A DNA stretch of 42,174 bases. It comes from Rhodothermales bacterium (GTDB taxonomy: Bacteria > Bacteroidota > Rhodothermia > Rhodothermales > UBA10348). The notes beneath the pieces were generated by a model. The model made no database searches. It was not told the origin of the DNA and saw nothing but the letters and a program-made list of their open reading frames with translations. How positions within the stretch are numbered: the first letter of the stretch is position 1; the number at the start of each line of letters is the position of its first letter. This document shows, in pieces, positions 7,580 to 16,133 of this stretch. A program made the position numbers and the translations under genes. The DNA lies in assembly GCA_030830105.1 (NCBI GenBank), contig JAURNP010000207.1, forward strand, positions 1-42,174, in the 5' to 3' direction.

Positions 7580-8539
7580 ATGGGAAGGTTTTTCAAAGAG
7601 TACGGACTGATCGCAGTCCTTACAGCGGTTGCACTCAGCGGATATTTCCTGATCGGTGACCGACCTGGAGACATCATGGAGTACACCCTGGATATGATGG
7701 GCACACGCCTCATCGAATTGGCTCAGGGCGACGATGAGAAGCAGGAAATTGCCCGTCAGTTTGCTGCATTTTCCGAGCGAGTGGAACGTGATGAAGTTGC
7801 GCCTGAAGTGATCGAGTCGGTAGCAGCGAACGTATTGAATCTGCGTGCTCGAGGAGCAGTGATCACGCCGGAAGAAGCAGAGCTGATGCTTTATCCCGAG
7901 GCTGTGTCGACATTACCGATTCCTGCTGATTCTTCGGCAACAGTCCCGGCGCTACCGGCATACTCCATCGCCTCGGCGGGATCCGCTGTTCACGTTGACA
8001 TGAAGGAGCTGGGAGACCGCATCACCTACATGTTCGAAATCGCGGATGCTGTGGGACAACACGACGACTCTGGCCGTACGCATGTTCGTTTTGCTCGAGA
8101 TACAGACGGGATACACGTAATCATGGATCCGCGTGTGGAATCGTTCTTCGAGACATCGTCCGCGGGTGACCTCTACTCAGAAATGAGCGAAAAGGAATGG
8201 GTACGGTGGGAAGTGGATTTAGCGGAACAGCAGGAGCGGGACGCAAAGCGCCTGGAGCGCCAAGCCGAACGTATTACAGTACTTGAAAACTCCCAAGAAG
8301 CTGTCCTTGAAGTATCCCAGGTCCAACGACTGAAAGCCCTGAAGCGTGTTCAAAAACTGGCCATGATGGGGGCCATGACCGACTTGGACACGTTGGTGCT
8401 TTATCAGGAAATGGAGTCGCTCCTTGAGGGCCTTACGTTCGAGCTCCAGACGAGGATGGACACGGAAGAGACCGATGTTGCCGCACAGCCTGGATCCGTC
8501 AGCATCGTCATCCAGTCCGACTCGACAACCAACCGGTAG
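7580..8539 (+). CDS. Hypothetical membrane-anchored protein with coiled coil
   Basis: This 319-residue protein was not recognised. A single N-terminal hydrophobic segment (about residues 8-26, including LIAVLTAVALSGYFLIG) after a basic start looks like a signal anchor, leaving the rest outside the cytoplasm or held at the membrane. Residues about 130-200 are a possible small folded domain. A charged region of about 205-250 with WEVDLAEQQERDAKRLERQ and AERITVLENSQEAV is probably a coiled coil. The C-terminus is acidic and Thr/Ser-rich. No catalytic motif is visible. A TTGACA-containing promoter-like site lies about 75-100 bases upstream. The neighbours, an SDR and a QueD-like enzyme, do not suggest a role. 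Confidence 0.6.
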   Translation: MGRFFKEYGLIAVLTAVALSGYFLIGDRPGDIMEYTLDMMGTRLIELAQGDDEKQEIARQFAAFSERVERDEVAPEVIESVAANVLNLRARGAVITPEEAELMLYPEAVSTLPIPADSSATVPALPAYSIASAGSAVHVDMKELGDRITYMFEIADAVGQHDDSGRTHVRFARDTDGIHVIMDPRVESFFETSSAGDLYSEMSEKEWVRWEVDLAEQQERDAKRLERQAERITVLENSQEAVLEVSQVQRLKALKRVQKLAMMGAMTDLDTLVLYQEMESLLEGLTFELQTRMDTEETDVAAQPGSVSIVIQSDSTTNR

Positions 8540-8659
8540 TAGTCCTCCCACCAGCATGGGACACCCCCTCCGAGAGGCGGTCAGGAACGCACGCGGGGAT
8601 TGCACCGTTCATGGGCCGCTAATCCCACTCCAGTCCCCACCCCTCTCTCCCGATACCCC

Positions 8660-9091
8660 ATGAAAGTTGCCAAGCGATTCCGCTGGGAAGGTGCCCATCG
8701 ACTTCCCTGGCACGAAGGACGTTGCCGTGACCTGCACGGCCACTCCTACGAAATGTTTGTTGAAGTGGAAGGAGAGCCGGACGCGCAGGGCATGCTCATC
8801 GACTTCAAGCATCTGAAACGGGCGCTCGCGCCAGTGGTCGACGAGTGGGATCATGCAACGGTTGTCGCCGAAAATGACACCAAGCTCCTGAACATCATGA
8901 AGGAGAGCGGCTGGCGTCATGTGGTCATTCCCTACGATACGACGGCCGAAAACATCTGCGTCTTCTTTGCCGATCACCTCGTCAATGAGCATCGCGATCT
9001 ACTCGAGGCACGCAAGATCCACACAGTCCGCGTCCGCATTGCGGAAACGGAGACGTGCTACGCAGAAGTCGCGCGTTCGCTGAGCGACTGA
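8660..9091 (+). CDS. queD: 6-carboxytetrahydropterin synthase / 6-pyruvoyl tetrahydropterin synthase family (QueD-like)
   Basis: A 143-residue T-fold enzyme. QueD converts 7,8-dihydroneopterin triphosphate to 6-carboxy-5,6,7,8-tetrahydropterin, the second step of queuosine and deazapurine synthesis. The zinc ligands are H13 (EGAHRL), H26 and H28 (LHGHSY) and the catalytic cysteine is C22 (GRCRDLHGH). The base-pair partners D64-H65 (WDHA) and the pterin-anchoring Glu in AETETCYAEV are present. The ATG at 8660 was chosen because MKVAKRFRWEGAHRL matches the family's N-terminus; an upstream in-frame ATG at 8600 would add a Pro/Ser-rich tail unlike any relative. No Shine-Dalgarno sequence is seen. 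A eukaryote-like pterin synthase activity is possible, but the CxxxHGH spacing fits QueD. Confidence 0.87.
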   Translation: MKVAKRFRWEGAHRLPWHEGRCRDLHGHSYEMFVEVEGEPDAQGMLIDFKHLKRALAPVVDEWDHATVVAENDTKLLNIMKESGWRHVVIPYDTTAENICVFFADHLVNEHRDLLEARKIHTVRVRIAETETCYAEVARSLSD

Positions 9092-9160
9092 TCCCTGAAG
9101 ATATCCCTAACCAAGCAGCTAATTGGTGTAAGCGTGGTCACACCCTGTTGGGCGTTTGCA

Positions 9161-10570
9161 TCACGGGAAAATACCCATCTCAGCGTAGGTGACAGCTACC
9201 TTGTTGATGGCGTTGATGAACGCGGCAGTTCGCATATCCGTCCCTTTGGAAAGCGCGATTTCCCGGGTCTCCTGATAGGCCGTTGACATCGTTTCTTCCA
9301 GACCTGAATTGACCAGGTCCACCTCGTCAGCTCCGGCGGTCAATCGCATCATCTCCGCTGGCGTGATTTCTACCTTCATGGCACCGGCAAGAGCTTTGAC
9401 AATGCGTTCGTTGGATGACTGCTCAAATCGCTTGCTCATCCGTCCAAAGCGGACGTGCGACAGGTTCTTGAGCCACTCGAAGTAGGATACCGTCACGCCT
9501 CCCGCATTCAGGAATACATCAGGCAAGAGGAGCACGCCCTTTTCGAGAAGCATGGCGTCTGCATCTGCCGTAACGGGGCCATTGGCTGCTTCTGCAACGA
9601 TTTTAGCCTGGATACGCGGTGCGTTTTCTTTGGTAATCACCCCTTCCAGCGCAGCCGGGATCAGGATATCACACGGCAGCTCCAATGCTCTCGCTGTTTC
9701 AGGGATATCGGTGGCACCCGGGAAACCGAGAATGGAGCCGGATTCCTTGCGATGCGCCATTACGGATTCCAGGTCGAGACCATCAGGATTGTGGATGGCT
9801 CCCTCGTATTCGGCGAGGCCGACGAGGACGGCGCCACCCTCCTGCATGTACTTGGCGGCATGATAGCCCACGTTTCCCAGGCCCTGTACTACTACCGTCT
9901 TACCTTCGAGACCGGGCTTCAGCCCTCTATTGGCCATATCGGTTTCAAATGAGACACTTTCCCGGATACCATAGAAAACACCGCGACCGGTGGCTTCTGT
10001 TCGTCCCCGAACACCGCCCTGTGCGATGGGCTTGCCCGTGACACAAGCTTGTGCGGTAAGTGGATCGTCAGAAAGTGTTCGATAGGTGTCAACAATCCAA
10101 GCCATTTCCCGTGCGCCAGAGCCATAATCAGGCGCCGGTACGTCCGTGCCAGGACCGATGAAGTTTTTTGCGAAGAGCTCATAGGTATAGCGTCGCGTGA
10201 TCCTCTCGAGTTCAGCGTCCGAGAAATTGTTGCGATCGATCTGGATACCGCCCTTGCCGCCACCAAAAGGGACGTTTACGATCGCACACTTGTAGGTCAT
10301 GAGCGTGGCCAGCGCCGCAACCTCATCCTCGTTCACGGCCATACTGAATCGGATCCCGCCTTTTGTCGGCAGTTTGTGATGACTGTGCTCGGCGCGCCAA
10401 GCCTTGATGACTTCGATGGATCCGTCGTCCTTTACGAGGGGAAATTCCATCTTGTATACAGAGTTGCAAATGGAAATCTGCTTGAGAAGCCCTGGCGTGT
10501 GATCCGTCAATGCGGCCGCCTTGGCGTACATGCGATCAACCTGCTGCAGAAAGCTGGGATGGGAAGCCAT
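9161..10570 (-). CDS. gdhA: Glutamate dehydrogenase family (Glu/Leu/Phe/Val dehydrogenase)
   Basis: This 469-residue enzyme interconverts glutamate and 2-oxoglutarate plus ammonia with NAD(P)H. PTKGGIRF at 68-75 and K94 (TYKCA) bind the substrate, K106 in PFGGGKGGI is the catalytic lysine, and D148 in DVPAPDYG is the catalytic aspartate. The Rossmann motif GLGNVG is at 230-235, followed by a typical C-terminal dehydrogenase fold. Length is slightly above the 410-450 usual for hexameric bacterial enzymes. The nearby sequence DYGSGAREM differs from the more common D[VM]GTNxxxM, so the substrate range could be other than glutamate; a branched-chain role is less likely given KGGIRF. The gene is divergent from aroE with only 68 bases between the two start codons. 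Confidence 0.9.
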   Translation of the reverse strand: MASHPSFLQQVDRMYAKAAALTDHTPGLLKQISICNSVYKMEFPLVKDDGSIEVIKAWRAEHSHHKLPTKGGIRFSMAVNEDEVAALATLMTYKCAIVNVPFGGGKGGIQIDRNNFSDAELERITRRYTYELFAKNFIGPGTDVPAPDYGSGAREMAWIVDTYRTLSDDPLTAQACVTGKPIAQGGVRGRTEATGRGVFYGIRESVSFETDMANRGLKPGLEGKTVVVQGLGNVGYHAAKYMQEGGAVLVGLAEYEGAIHNPDGLDLESVMAHRKESGSILGFPGATDIPETARALELPCDILIPAALEGVITKENAPRIQAKIVAEAANGPVTADADAMLLEKGVLLLPDVFLNAGGVTVSYFEWLKNLSHVRFGRMSKRFEQSSNERIVKALAGAMKVEITPAEMMRLTAGADEVDLVNSGLEETMSTAYQETREIALSKGTDMRTAAFINAINKVAVTYAEMGIFP

Positions 10571-10638
10571 AAGGGACTATTTCGGGGATTGAGGGGATAG
10601 GAAACGGACAGAGAGAATCAACGTGCTTACCTTGTAAG

Positions 10639-11493
10639 ATGCAACGCGACCAATCCGAAAATATCGCTGATCCCTCTACGCCGCAGACCTGCTACCTCAT
10701 CGGTCATCCCATTGGGCATTCGCTCTCTCCCCTGATCCATTCGGTAGCCTACGAAGCAACCGGATTGGACTGGCATTACGCCGTGATGGATGTCCTCGAA
10801 AGAGATCTTGACGCTGTCTTGGCCGGAATTGACGGCGTGAATGTTGTGGGAGTCAACGTGACGATTCCGCATAAACAGGCCATATTCCGACGCGTGGATT
10901 CGCTGACAGAAACGGCCCGGGCAGTGGGTGCGGTGAATACAGTATATCGGCGTGACGGCAAGCTGGTGGGAGACAATACAGACGTAGCCGGTTTCATCGC
11001 TCCGCTGCGGGAATTGACCGGTTACAACTGGTCATCCAAGTCAGCGCTGATCCTGGGAGCGGGAGGTGCGGCGCGCGCCGTGGCCCATGCCCTGACTCAG
11101 AAAATGGGACTGGCAGAAGTGGCCGTATCGGCGCGACGTGAGGCCACGGCGCGCGACATCCCTAACGTGACCGTCACCGCATGGAACCAGCGAGAGGTCG
11201 CTGCTGCAGAGGCAGATTTGATCGTGAATACCACCCCGGTCGGTATGAATCCGAATGCAGACGCCTCTCCACTGCCAGACACCACGCCCTTCTCACCTCA
11301 TCAGATTGTCTACGACCTGATCTATGCGCCTCCCAGAACGCAGCTGCTTGATCGAGCTCGGTCGGCGGGCGCCCAAACGATTGGCGGCCTACCCATGTTA
11401 ATCGGTCAGGCTGCCGCCGCATTTCACATCTGGACTGGACGCGAAATGCCAATAGAATCGGTCATGAATGCCCTCCGAGACCATCGGGCCTGA
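10639..11493 (+). CDS. aroE: Shikimate dehydrogenase (NADP+)
   Basis: The 284-residue protein catalyses 3-dehydroshikimate to shikimate in aromatic amino acid synthesis. The substrate loop GHSLSP is at 26-31, with VTIPHK containing the catalytic K79, GAVNTV at 97-102, and GDNTD with the catalytic D115. The NADP Rossmann loop GAGGAARA is at 140-147, NTTPVGM follows, and the C-terminal GLPMLIGQAA helix is present. The first 15 residues before CYLIGHP are an unusual short extension; an internal start is possible but no better ATG exists. It heads the plus-strand run with the Rieske oxygenase, nadE and ruvA genes. Confidence 0.94.
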   Translation: MQRDQSENIADPSTPQTCYLIGHPIGHSLSPLIHSVAYEATGLDWHYAVMDVLERDLDAVLAGIDGVNVVGVNVTIPHKQAIFRRVDSLTETARAVGAVNTVYRRDGKLVGDNTDVAGFIAPLRELTGYNWSSKSALILGAGGAARAVAHALTQKMGLAEVAVSARREATARDIPNVTVTAWNQREVAAAEADLIVNTTPVGMNPNADASPLPDTTPFSPHQIVYDLIYAPPRTQLLDRARSAGAQTIGGLPMLIGQAAAAFHIWTGREMPIESVMNALRDHRA

Positions 11494-11505
11494 ATCAGGA
11501 ATTCG

Positions 11506-11513
11506 TAACTTTG
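11506..11513 (+). promoter_or_regulatory. Bacteroidota-type -7 element before the Rieske gene
   Basis: TAACTTTG matches the TAnnTTTG -7 consensus exactly and lies 24 bases before the ATG at 11537, giving a leader of roughly 15-20 bases. No TTG is visible about 20 bases upstream, so the site would be weak or need an activator. It would allow expression independent of aroE. Confidence 0.35.
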
Positions 11514-11536
11514 AGTCCCATCAACAACGTCTGACC

Positions 11537-12652
11537 ATGTTGCCTTCCTCAGTCACAAATCAGCTGACGGACGAAGCACTCTCCGAAGCTCCGCTCGCCC
11601 GCTCGAAAACTATCCCGTCCGCATGGTACGTGGACCCGGCGTTTCACGGATTCGACCGGGACGCAGTAATTGCTCGAACCTGGCAGTATGTGGGCCCGGC
11701 CGAACGGGTACGCAACCATGGGGACTTCATGAGCGATCTGATCGCGGGCAACCCCATCGTGATTGTCCGCAACAAGGACGGAGATCTCGCCGGGTGGTTT
11801 AATGTTTGCAAGCACCGCGGTGGCCCGTTGGCCATGGAAGAATGTGGTCACGCCAAGGTCCTGCAGTGCAAGTACCATGGCTGGACCTATCTGTTGGATG
11901 GATCCCTGCGGGGCGTGCCCCGATTTGACCGCACCGAACTATTCGACAAGAAGGATTTCGGACTGGACCCGGTAGCCGTACGTGAATGGCAAGGGATGAT
12001 CTTCTGCTGTATCGAGCCCGATCATGCCCCGCCGTTCGAGGAGGTGATCGCTGGAATCGTGGAACGCATCGCACCCCTCGAGCTGGGAGACCTCGGCTTC
12101 CATCAACGCGATCGCTACAATGTGAAGGCCAACTGGAAAGTCTACGTAGACAACTACCTCGAGGGCTACCACATCCCGCTCGTCCATCCCGATTTGTGCG
12201 ACGTGCTGGACTTCCGCTCCTACCAGACGGACACCATGGAGCACTACTCCGTGCAGCACAGCCCTCTCAAGGATGAGGACAACATCTACGGCTCAGCAGA
12301 CGAGCAAGCGTTCTACTATTTCATTTATCCGAACATCATGCTGAACATCCTTCCGGGGCGCCTTCAGGTGAACCGCGTGGATGCGCAGGCCTGGAATGCA
12401 TGCCAGACCGTTTTCGACTATTACTATACGCCCGCAACGCTCGAAGCCAATCCTGAACGTGTCCAGGCCGACCGCACTTTCAGTGACCAGGTTCAGGCCG
12501 AGGACATTGGTATTTGCGAGCGCGTACAGGCAGGCCTCGAATCTCGTGCCTATGATCAGGGCCGTTTTTCCTACGATCTGGAGGGAGGCGTCCACCATTT
12601 TCAGCAGCGTCTTAAACGCTCTTACCGGAACGCACGGGACGCTGGTTCGTGA
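11537..12652 (+). CDS. Rieske-type aromatic ring-hydroxylating / choline monooxygenase-like oxygenase alpha subunit
   Basis: This 371-residue protein is an oxygenase component of the Rieske non-haem iron family. The [2Fe-2S] ligands are C91, H93 (CKHRGG), C111 and H114 (CKYHGW). The mononuclear iron ligands are H212 and H217 in GYHIPLVH and D323 in AEDIGIC. The residue three before H212, which bridges electrons between the clusters and is Asp in naphthalene dioxygenase, is Glu (E209), as in carnitine oxygenase CntA. Overall it resembles the choline/glycine-betaine/carnitine group, but its substrate is not shown. The reductase partner is not in the window. The ATG at 11537 was preferred over 11468, which overlaps aroE and adds a non-homologous tail. 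It overlaps nadE's alternative GTG start. Confidence 0.85.
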   Translation: MLPSSVTNQLTDEALSEAPLARSKTIPSAWYVDPAFHGFDRDAVIARTWQYVGPAERVRNHGDFMSDLIAGNPIVIVRNKDGDLAGWFNVCKHRGGPLAMEECGHAKVLQCKYHGWTYLLDGSLRGVPRFDRTELFDKKDFGLDPVAVREWQGMIFCCIEPDHAPPFEEVIAGIVERIAPLELGDLGFHQRDRYNVKANWKVYVDNYLEGYHIPLVHPDLCDVLDFRSYQTDTMEHYSVQHSPLKDEDNIYGSADEQAFYYFIYPNIMLNILPGRLQVNRVDAQAWNACQTVFDYYYTPATLEANPERVQADRTFSDQVQAEDIGICERVQAGLESRAYDQGRFSYDLEGGVHHFQQRLKRSYRNARDAGS

Positions 12653-12660
12653 ACGCACGC

Positions 12661-14358
12661 ATGAACATTGCCCTCGCACAATTCAATCCGATCGTCGGCG
12701 ACCTGACCGGCAACGCTCACCGTACGGTCAGATGGATCGAACGGGCCCGCGAAAAGGGTGCTGATCTCGTTGTGTTTCCGGAGCTGAGTGTGGTCGGCTA
12801 CTCCCCGCACGACCTTCTGGACAATGTCCATTTCATGGACGCTGTGGAAGTAGCCATCCGCTACATTCACGCGCACGTGCCTCCCGACATGGGCGTGCTG
12901 GTCGGCGCGCCGATCCGCAATCCGAACCCAGTCGGAAAGAAGCTCCTCAACGCGGCGCTCCTGTTGGAGAGAGACGTGCCTGCCCGCACAACGGCCAAGA
13001 TGCTTCTGCCCACGTACGACGTCTACGATGAGTACCGCTATTTCGAGCCGGCAGAGCGCCAGGAGGTGATGGAATTCCGCGGCATGCGTCTCGGAGTCCA
13101 TATCTGTGAGGACATGTGGAATCTGGAGGAGTATGCGACCTACCACATGTATGAACGAGATCCTGTAGCCGAACTGGTGGCACAGGGTGTCGATGTATTG
13201 ATAAACCTGTCTGCCTCCCCGTGGGCGCATGACCGCCACGTAGTCCGCACTGGCATTATCGAGTCGCTCTGCCATCGGCACAACGTTCCCTTCGTGATGG
13301 TGAATCAGGTCGGTGCCAATACGGAGCTGATATTTGATGGAGACTCCAGCGTGTTTGGAGCAGATGGGCAGCTGCTCGCTTGTGCTCCCTCTTTTGAAGA
13401 GTCCCTGTTGTTGTGGAATACCGATCACACCGTGGCCTGTGAACGGCCGCCACGCGAACGTATCGAGGATCTTCACGATGCACTCGTGCTGGGTATCCGG
13501 GAATATGTGGACAAAACCGGCGCCTTCGATGAGGTCCTCATTGGACTGTCTGGCGGAATAGACTCGGCCGTGACGGCCGCGTTGGCAGTCGAAGCGCTCG
13601 GACCCGAACGTGTCACCGGGATCACGATGCCGTCGGTCCACTCATCCGAGGGCAGCATCAATGACTCGGAGTCACTCGCCCAAAATCTGGGTATCGCCTT
13701 CCATGAGTTGGCCATCGAGGATATTGTCGATTCGTTCGAAAAAACGCTGACCCCTTTGTTTGAAGGCACGCCCTTTGGCATCGCCGAAGAGAACATTCAA
13801 GCCCGCTCGCGCGGGGTTCTCCTTATGGCAGTCGCCAACAAGTATTCCCGTATGGTCTTGACCACGGGCAACAAGAGCGAGCTCGCCATGGGCTACGCAA
13901 CGCTCTACGGTGACATGTCAGGCGGCCTGGCCGTCCTCGCCGATGTGTTCAAGATGGACGTCTACGCCCTTGCCCGCTTCATCAATGACCGGGCAGGCAC
14001 CGTCCGCATTCCGGTTTCCAGTATTGAAAAGCCCCCGTCGGCCGAGCTTCGACCTGACCAGAAGGATGAGGACTCACTTCCTCCCTACCCGCTCCTGGAC
14101 GATATCTTGCAGCGCTACATCGAAGAGCGCCAGGACGAGGAGGTCATTGCGCAGGCCACCGGCCAATCGGTCTCCTTCGTTCGTGGTATTCTGGACGCCG
14201 TCGACCGGAATGAATACAAGCGTAAGCAGGCGCCCCCCGGGCTGCGGGTGAGCGTCAAAGGATTCGGTAGCGGCCGGCGTATGCCTATCGTAGCCCGGGT
14301 CAATCGCAAGGATATCGAACGGATGATGCACGAGCTGCAGGAGGATTCCACCGCATGA
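12661..14358 (+). CDS. nadE: Glutamine-dependent NAD+ synthetase
   Basis: This 565-residue two-domain enzyme makes NAD+ from deamido-NAD+ with ATP, using ammonia released from glutamine. The N-terminal nitrilase-type glutaminase (about 1-260) has its triad as E41 (FPELS), K113 (TAKMLLPTYDVYDEYR) and C149 (GVHICEDMW). The C-terminal synthetase carries the ATP-pyrophosphatase P-loop SGGIDSA at 297-303 and TTGNKSELAMGY further on. The ATG at 12661 gives the family N-terminus MNIALAQFNP. A GTG at 12649, overlapping the TGA of the Rieske gene, would add four residues and would suggest translational coupling; it cannot be ruled out. The stop overlaps the ruvA start in an ATGA. Confidence 0.94.
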   Translation: MNIALAQFNPIVGDLTGNAHRTVRWIERAREKGADLVVFPELSVVGYSPHDLLDNVHFMDAVEVAIRYIHAHVPPDMGVLVGAPIRNPNPVGKKLLNAALLLERDVPARTTAKMLLPTYDVYDEYRYFEPAERQEVMEFRGMRLGVHICEDMWNLEEYATYHMYERDPVAELVAQGVDVLINLSASPWAHDRHVVRTGIIESLCHRHNVPFVMVNQVGANTELIFDGDSSVFGADGQLLACAPSFEESLLLWNTDHTVACERPPRERIEDLHDALVLGIREYVDKTGAFDEVLIGLSGGIDSAVTAALAVEALGPERVTGITMPSVHSSEGSINDSESLAQNLGIAFHELAIEDIVDSFEKTLTPLFEGTPFGIAEENIQARSRGVLLMAVANKYSRMVLTTGNKSELAMGYATLYGDMSGGLAVLADVFKMDVYALARFINDRAGTVRIPVSSIEKPPSAELRPDQKDEDSLPPYPLLDDILQRYIEERQDEEVIAQATGQSVSFVRGILDAVDRNEYKRKQAPPGLRVSVKGFGSGRRMPIVARVNRKDIERMMHELQEDSTA

Positions 14359-14954
14359 TTGACTACGTATCAGGCAGTCTGGCAACCAAAAAACCGACCG
14401 AAGCCGTGATTGACGTCGGGGGCATCGGGTATCGGGTCCTGATTCCGACATCGACCTACGAGCGCCTTCCCGAGCCAGGTGAGGAGACCGTCCTGCTCAC
14501 GCACCATCATGTGCGCGAAGACGCTATCACGCTGTTCGGCTTCGTTTCAGCCGAGGAACGTCGAGTGTTTGAATTGATGCTGGGTGTCTCGGGGATCGGA
14601 CCAAAGCTGGCACTAGCTGCACTCTCTGCACTGCGGCCCTCCGAGATCAAGCAGCGCATTGTGGACCGGGATGTCGCTATGCTGACCCGCATTCCGGGCG
14701 TCGGCAAGAAAACGGCGGAGCGACTGTTTATTGAGCTCAGAGACCACTTCGAAAAAGACGGGCTGGAAGAAAGCCATTCACATGGCAGCGGCGAGACGGC
14801 CGCGGGTGGAAATTTCCGAGCCGATGCCATGGCCGCGCTCGAGTCGTTGGGCCTGTCCCGATCCGCCGCCGAAAAGGCCGTGATCGGTGTGCTCCGTAAG
14901 GATCCTTCGATTCGAAACGCCGAGGAGATCATTCGGCTGGCGCTTCGCTCTTAG
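14355..14954 (+). CDS. ruvA: Holliday junction branch migration protein RuvA
   Basis: This 199-residue protein binds four-way DNA junctions as a tetramer and loads the RuvB motor in recombinational repair. An N-terminal OB fold (about 1-62, MIDYVSGSL and VGGIGYRV) is followed by two helix-hairpin-helix motifs, VSGIGPKLA at 78-86 and IPGVGKKTA at 113-121. A flexible linker rich in Ser, His and Gly (SHSHGSGETAAGG) joins the C-terminal RuvB-binding domain of about 155-199. The start overlaps the nadE stop by four bases, so translation is probably coupled. Its stop overlaps that of convergent mscS. Confidence 0.95.
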   Translation: MIDYVSGSLATKKPTEAVIDVGGIGYRVLIPTSTYERLPEPGEETVLLTHHHVREDAITLFGFVSAEERRVFELMLGVSGIGPKLALAALSALRPSEIKQRIVDRDVAMLTRIPGVGKKTAERLFIELRDHFEKDGLEESHSHGSGETAAGGNFRADAMAALESLGLSRSAAEKAVIGVLRKDPSIRNAEEIIRLALRS

Positions 14955-16027
14955 GAATCCGCCCGCTCGATGTGCAATGTCTGTGTGGGGAACGCGAAAT
15001 CGATGCCCTGATCCGTGAATGAGCGGTGTATGGCCAGGTTGATGGCCTCCTGAGTGTCCATGAATGTCGCGTAGTCAGGCACAAGCATGTAGTAGACGAT
15101 TTCAAAGTCGATCGAGAAGTCTCCGAACCCTTTCAGATGGGCCCGATCAAAACGCACATTTTCTTGCATCTCTACGGCCGACTTCAGGATTTCTGGAATG
15201 GACTGCAGCACCGCGTGCTTCGTGTCGTAGGTGACGCCAATTGAAAACAAGGCCCTGCGCTCATTCATGCGCTTAAAATTGCGCACGCGGCTACCCAGCA
15301 AATCACTGTTGGAAAAAATGATCTGCTCACCGCTCAAGCTGCGAATACGTGTGGTCTTGATCCCAATGTGTTCGACCGTACCCGAGTGCTCGCCGATGAC
15401 GAGAAAATCTCCTAAGACGAAGGGGCGGTCGGCGATGATGGAGACGTAAGCCAGCAAGTCGGCTAGTACGTTCTGAACGGCCAGAGCAATTGCGATCCCT
15501 CCTATACCGAGACCCGCAACCAATGCCGTGACATCTACTCCGAAATTGTCGAGAAGGGCCAGGAAAACGATGGTCCACAGTACGAGGCGACCCACCATTG
15601 CAACGGCTCGTGCCGCCGTTATCTGACCCTCATCGCCATCACGTGCTTCCACATACCAGCCGGTGGCAGCTCGGATCAGGTCATTGCCCCACAGACCTAT
15701 CTGGATCAGGAAGCCTACAAAGACGACCCGCAACAGCCATGGAATGACCGGAGCATCGGAGGCAACGAATTCAACGGCCAGATAGAATGCGACCACCAGC
15801 AGAAACCATGTTCGCATCCCGTGCAACAACTCTGCAATCACATCATCGACGCGGTTGGACGTGCGCTTGGCCAACGCTGTAAAGCGCCCGAAAAAGAGGC
15901 GTCGCACGAGCATGAGCGCAAGGGTCAAACCAAGTGTGATGCCTACAAGCTCGACCCAATCTACAAGGGCCAATCCAAGAACTGTCCGATCCATGAATGC
16001 GAGAGCTATGTCAGTACTTTCCGGCAT
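14951..16027 (-). CDS. mscS: Small-conductance mechanosensitive channel (MscS family)
   Basis: This 358-residue inner membrane protein releases solutes when membrane tension rises. Three or more N-terminal hydrophobic helices (about 22-45, 70-90, 96-115) are followed by another at about 145-165. The pore-lining TM3 comes next, with VTALVAGLGIGGIAIALA and VQNVLADLLAYV at about 168-200. The cytoplasmic beta domain begins at RPFVLGDFLVIGEHSGTVE, the usual MscS hallmark. The length is above E. coli MscS (286), with extra helices before the channel core, as in many MscS-like proteins. Its stop lies within the last codons of convergent ruvA. An extended -10 promoter is visible just upstream of its ATG, so it is independent of the asd operon. 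Confidence 0.9.
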   Translation of the reverse strand: MPESTDIALAFMDRTVLGLALVDWVELVGITLGLTLALMLVRRLFFGRFTALAKRTSNRVDDVIAELLHGMRTWFLLVVAFYLAVEFVASDAPVIPWLLRVVFVGFLIQIGLWGNDLIRAATGWYVEARDGDEGQITAARAVAMVGRLVLWTIVFLALLDNFGVDVTALVAGLGIGGIAIALAVQNVLADLLAYVSIIADRPFVLGDFLVIGEHSGTVEHIGIKTTRIRSLSGEQIIFSNSDLLGSRVRNFKRMNERRALFSIGVTYDTKHAVLQSIPEILKSAVEMQENVRFDRAHLKGFGDFSIDFEIVYYMLVPDYATFMDTQEAINLAIHRSFTDQGIDFAFPTQTLHIERADS

Positions 16028-16053
16028 GGTAGTGTCGTCAGTGGATGGGAATG

Positions 16054-16062
16054 ATTATAACA
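16054..16062 (-). promoter_or_regulatory. Extended -10 promoter of mscS
   Basis: The minus strand reads TGTTATAAT, a perfect TATAAT preceded by TGn. It lies 27 bases from the mscS ATG, giving a leader of about 20 bases. The -35 region 17 bases upstream (GCGACG) is poor, as is common for extended -10 promoters. Confidence 0.5.
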
Positions 16063-16133
16063 CAATCACAAAAATACGTCGCAGTGCGGCCCGATTACCT
16101 CGTGGAGCGAATCTACCGCCATTATTCGCCAGA

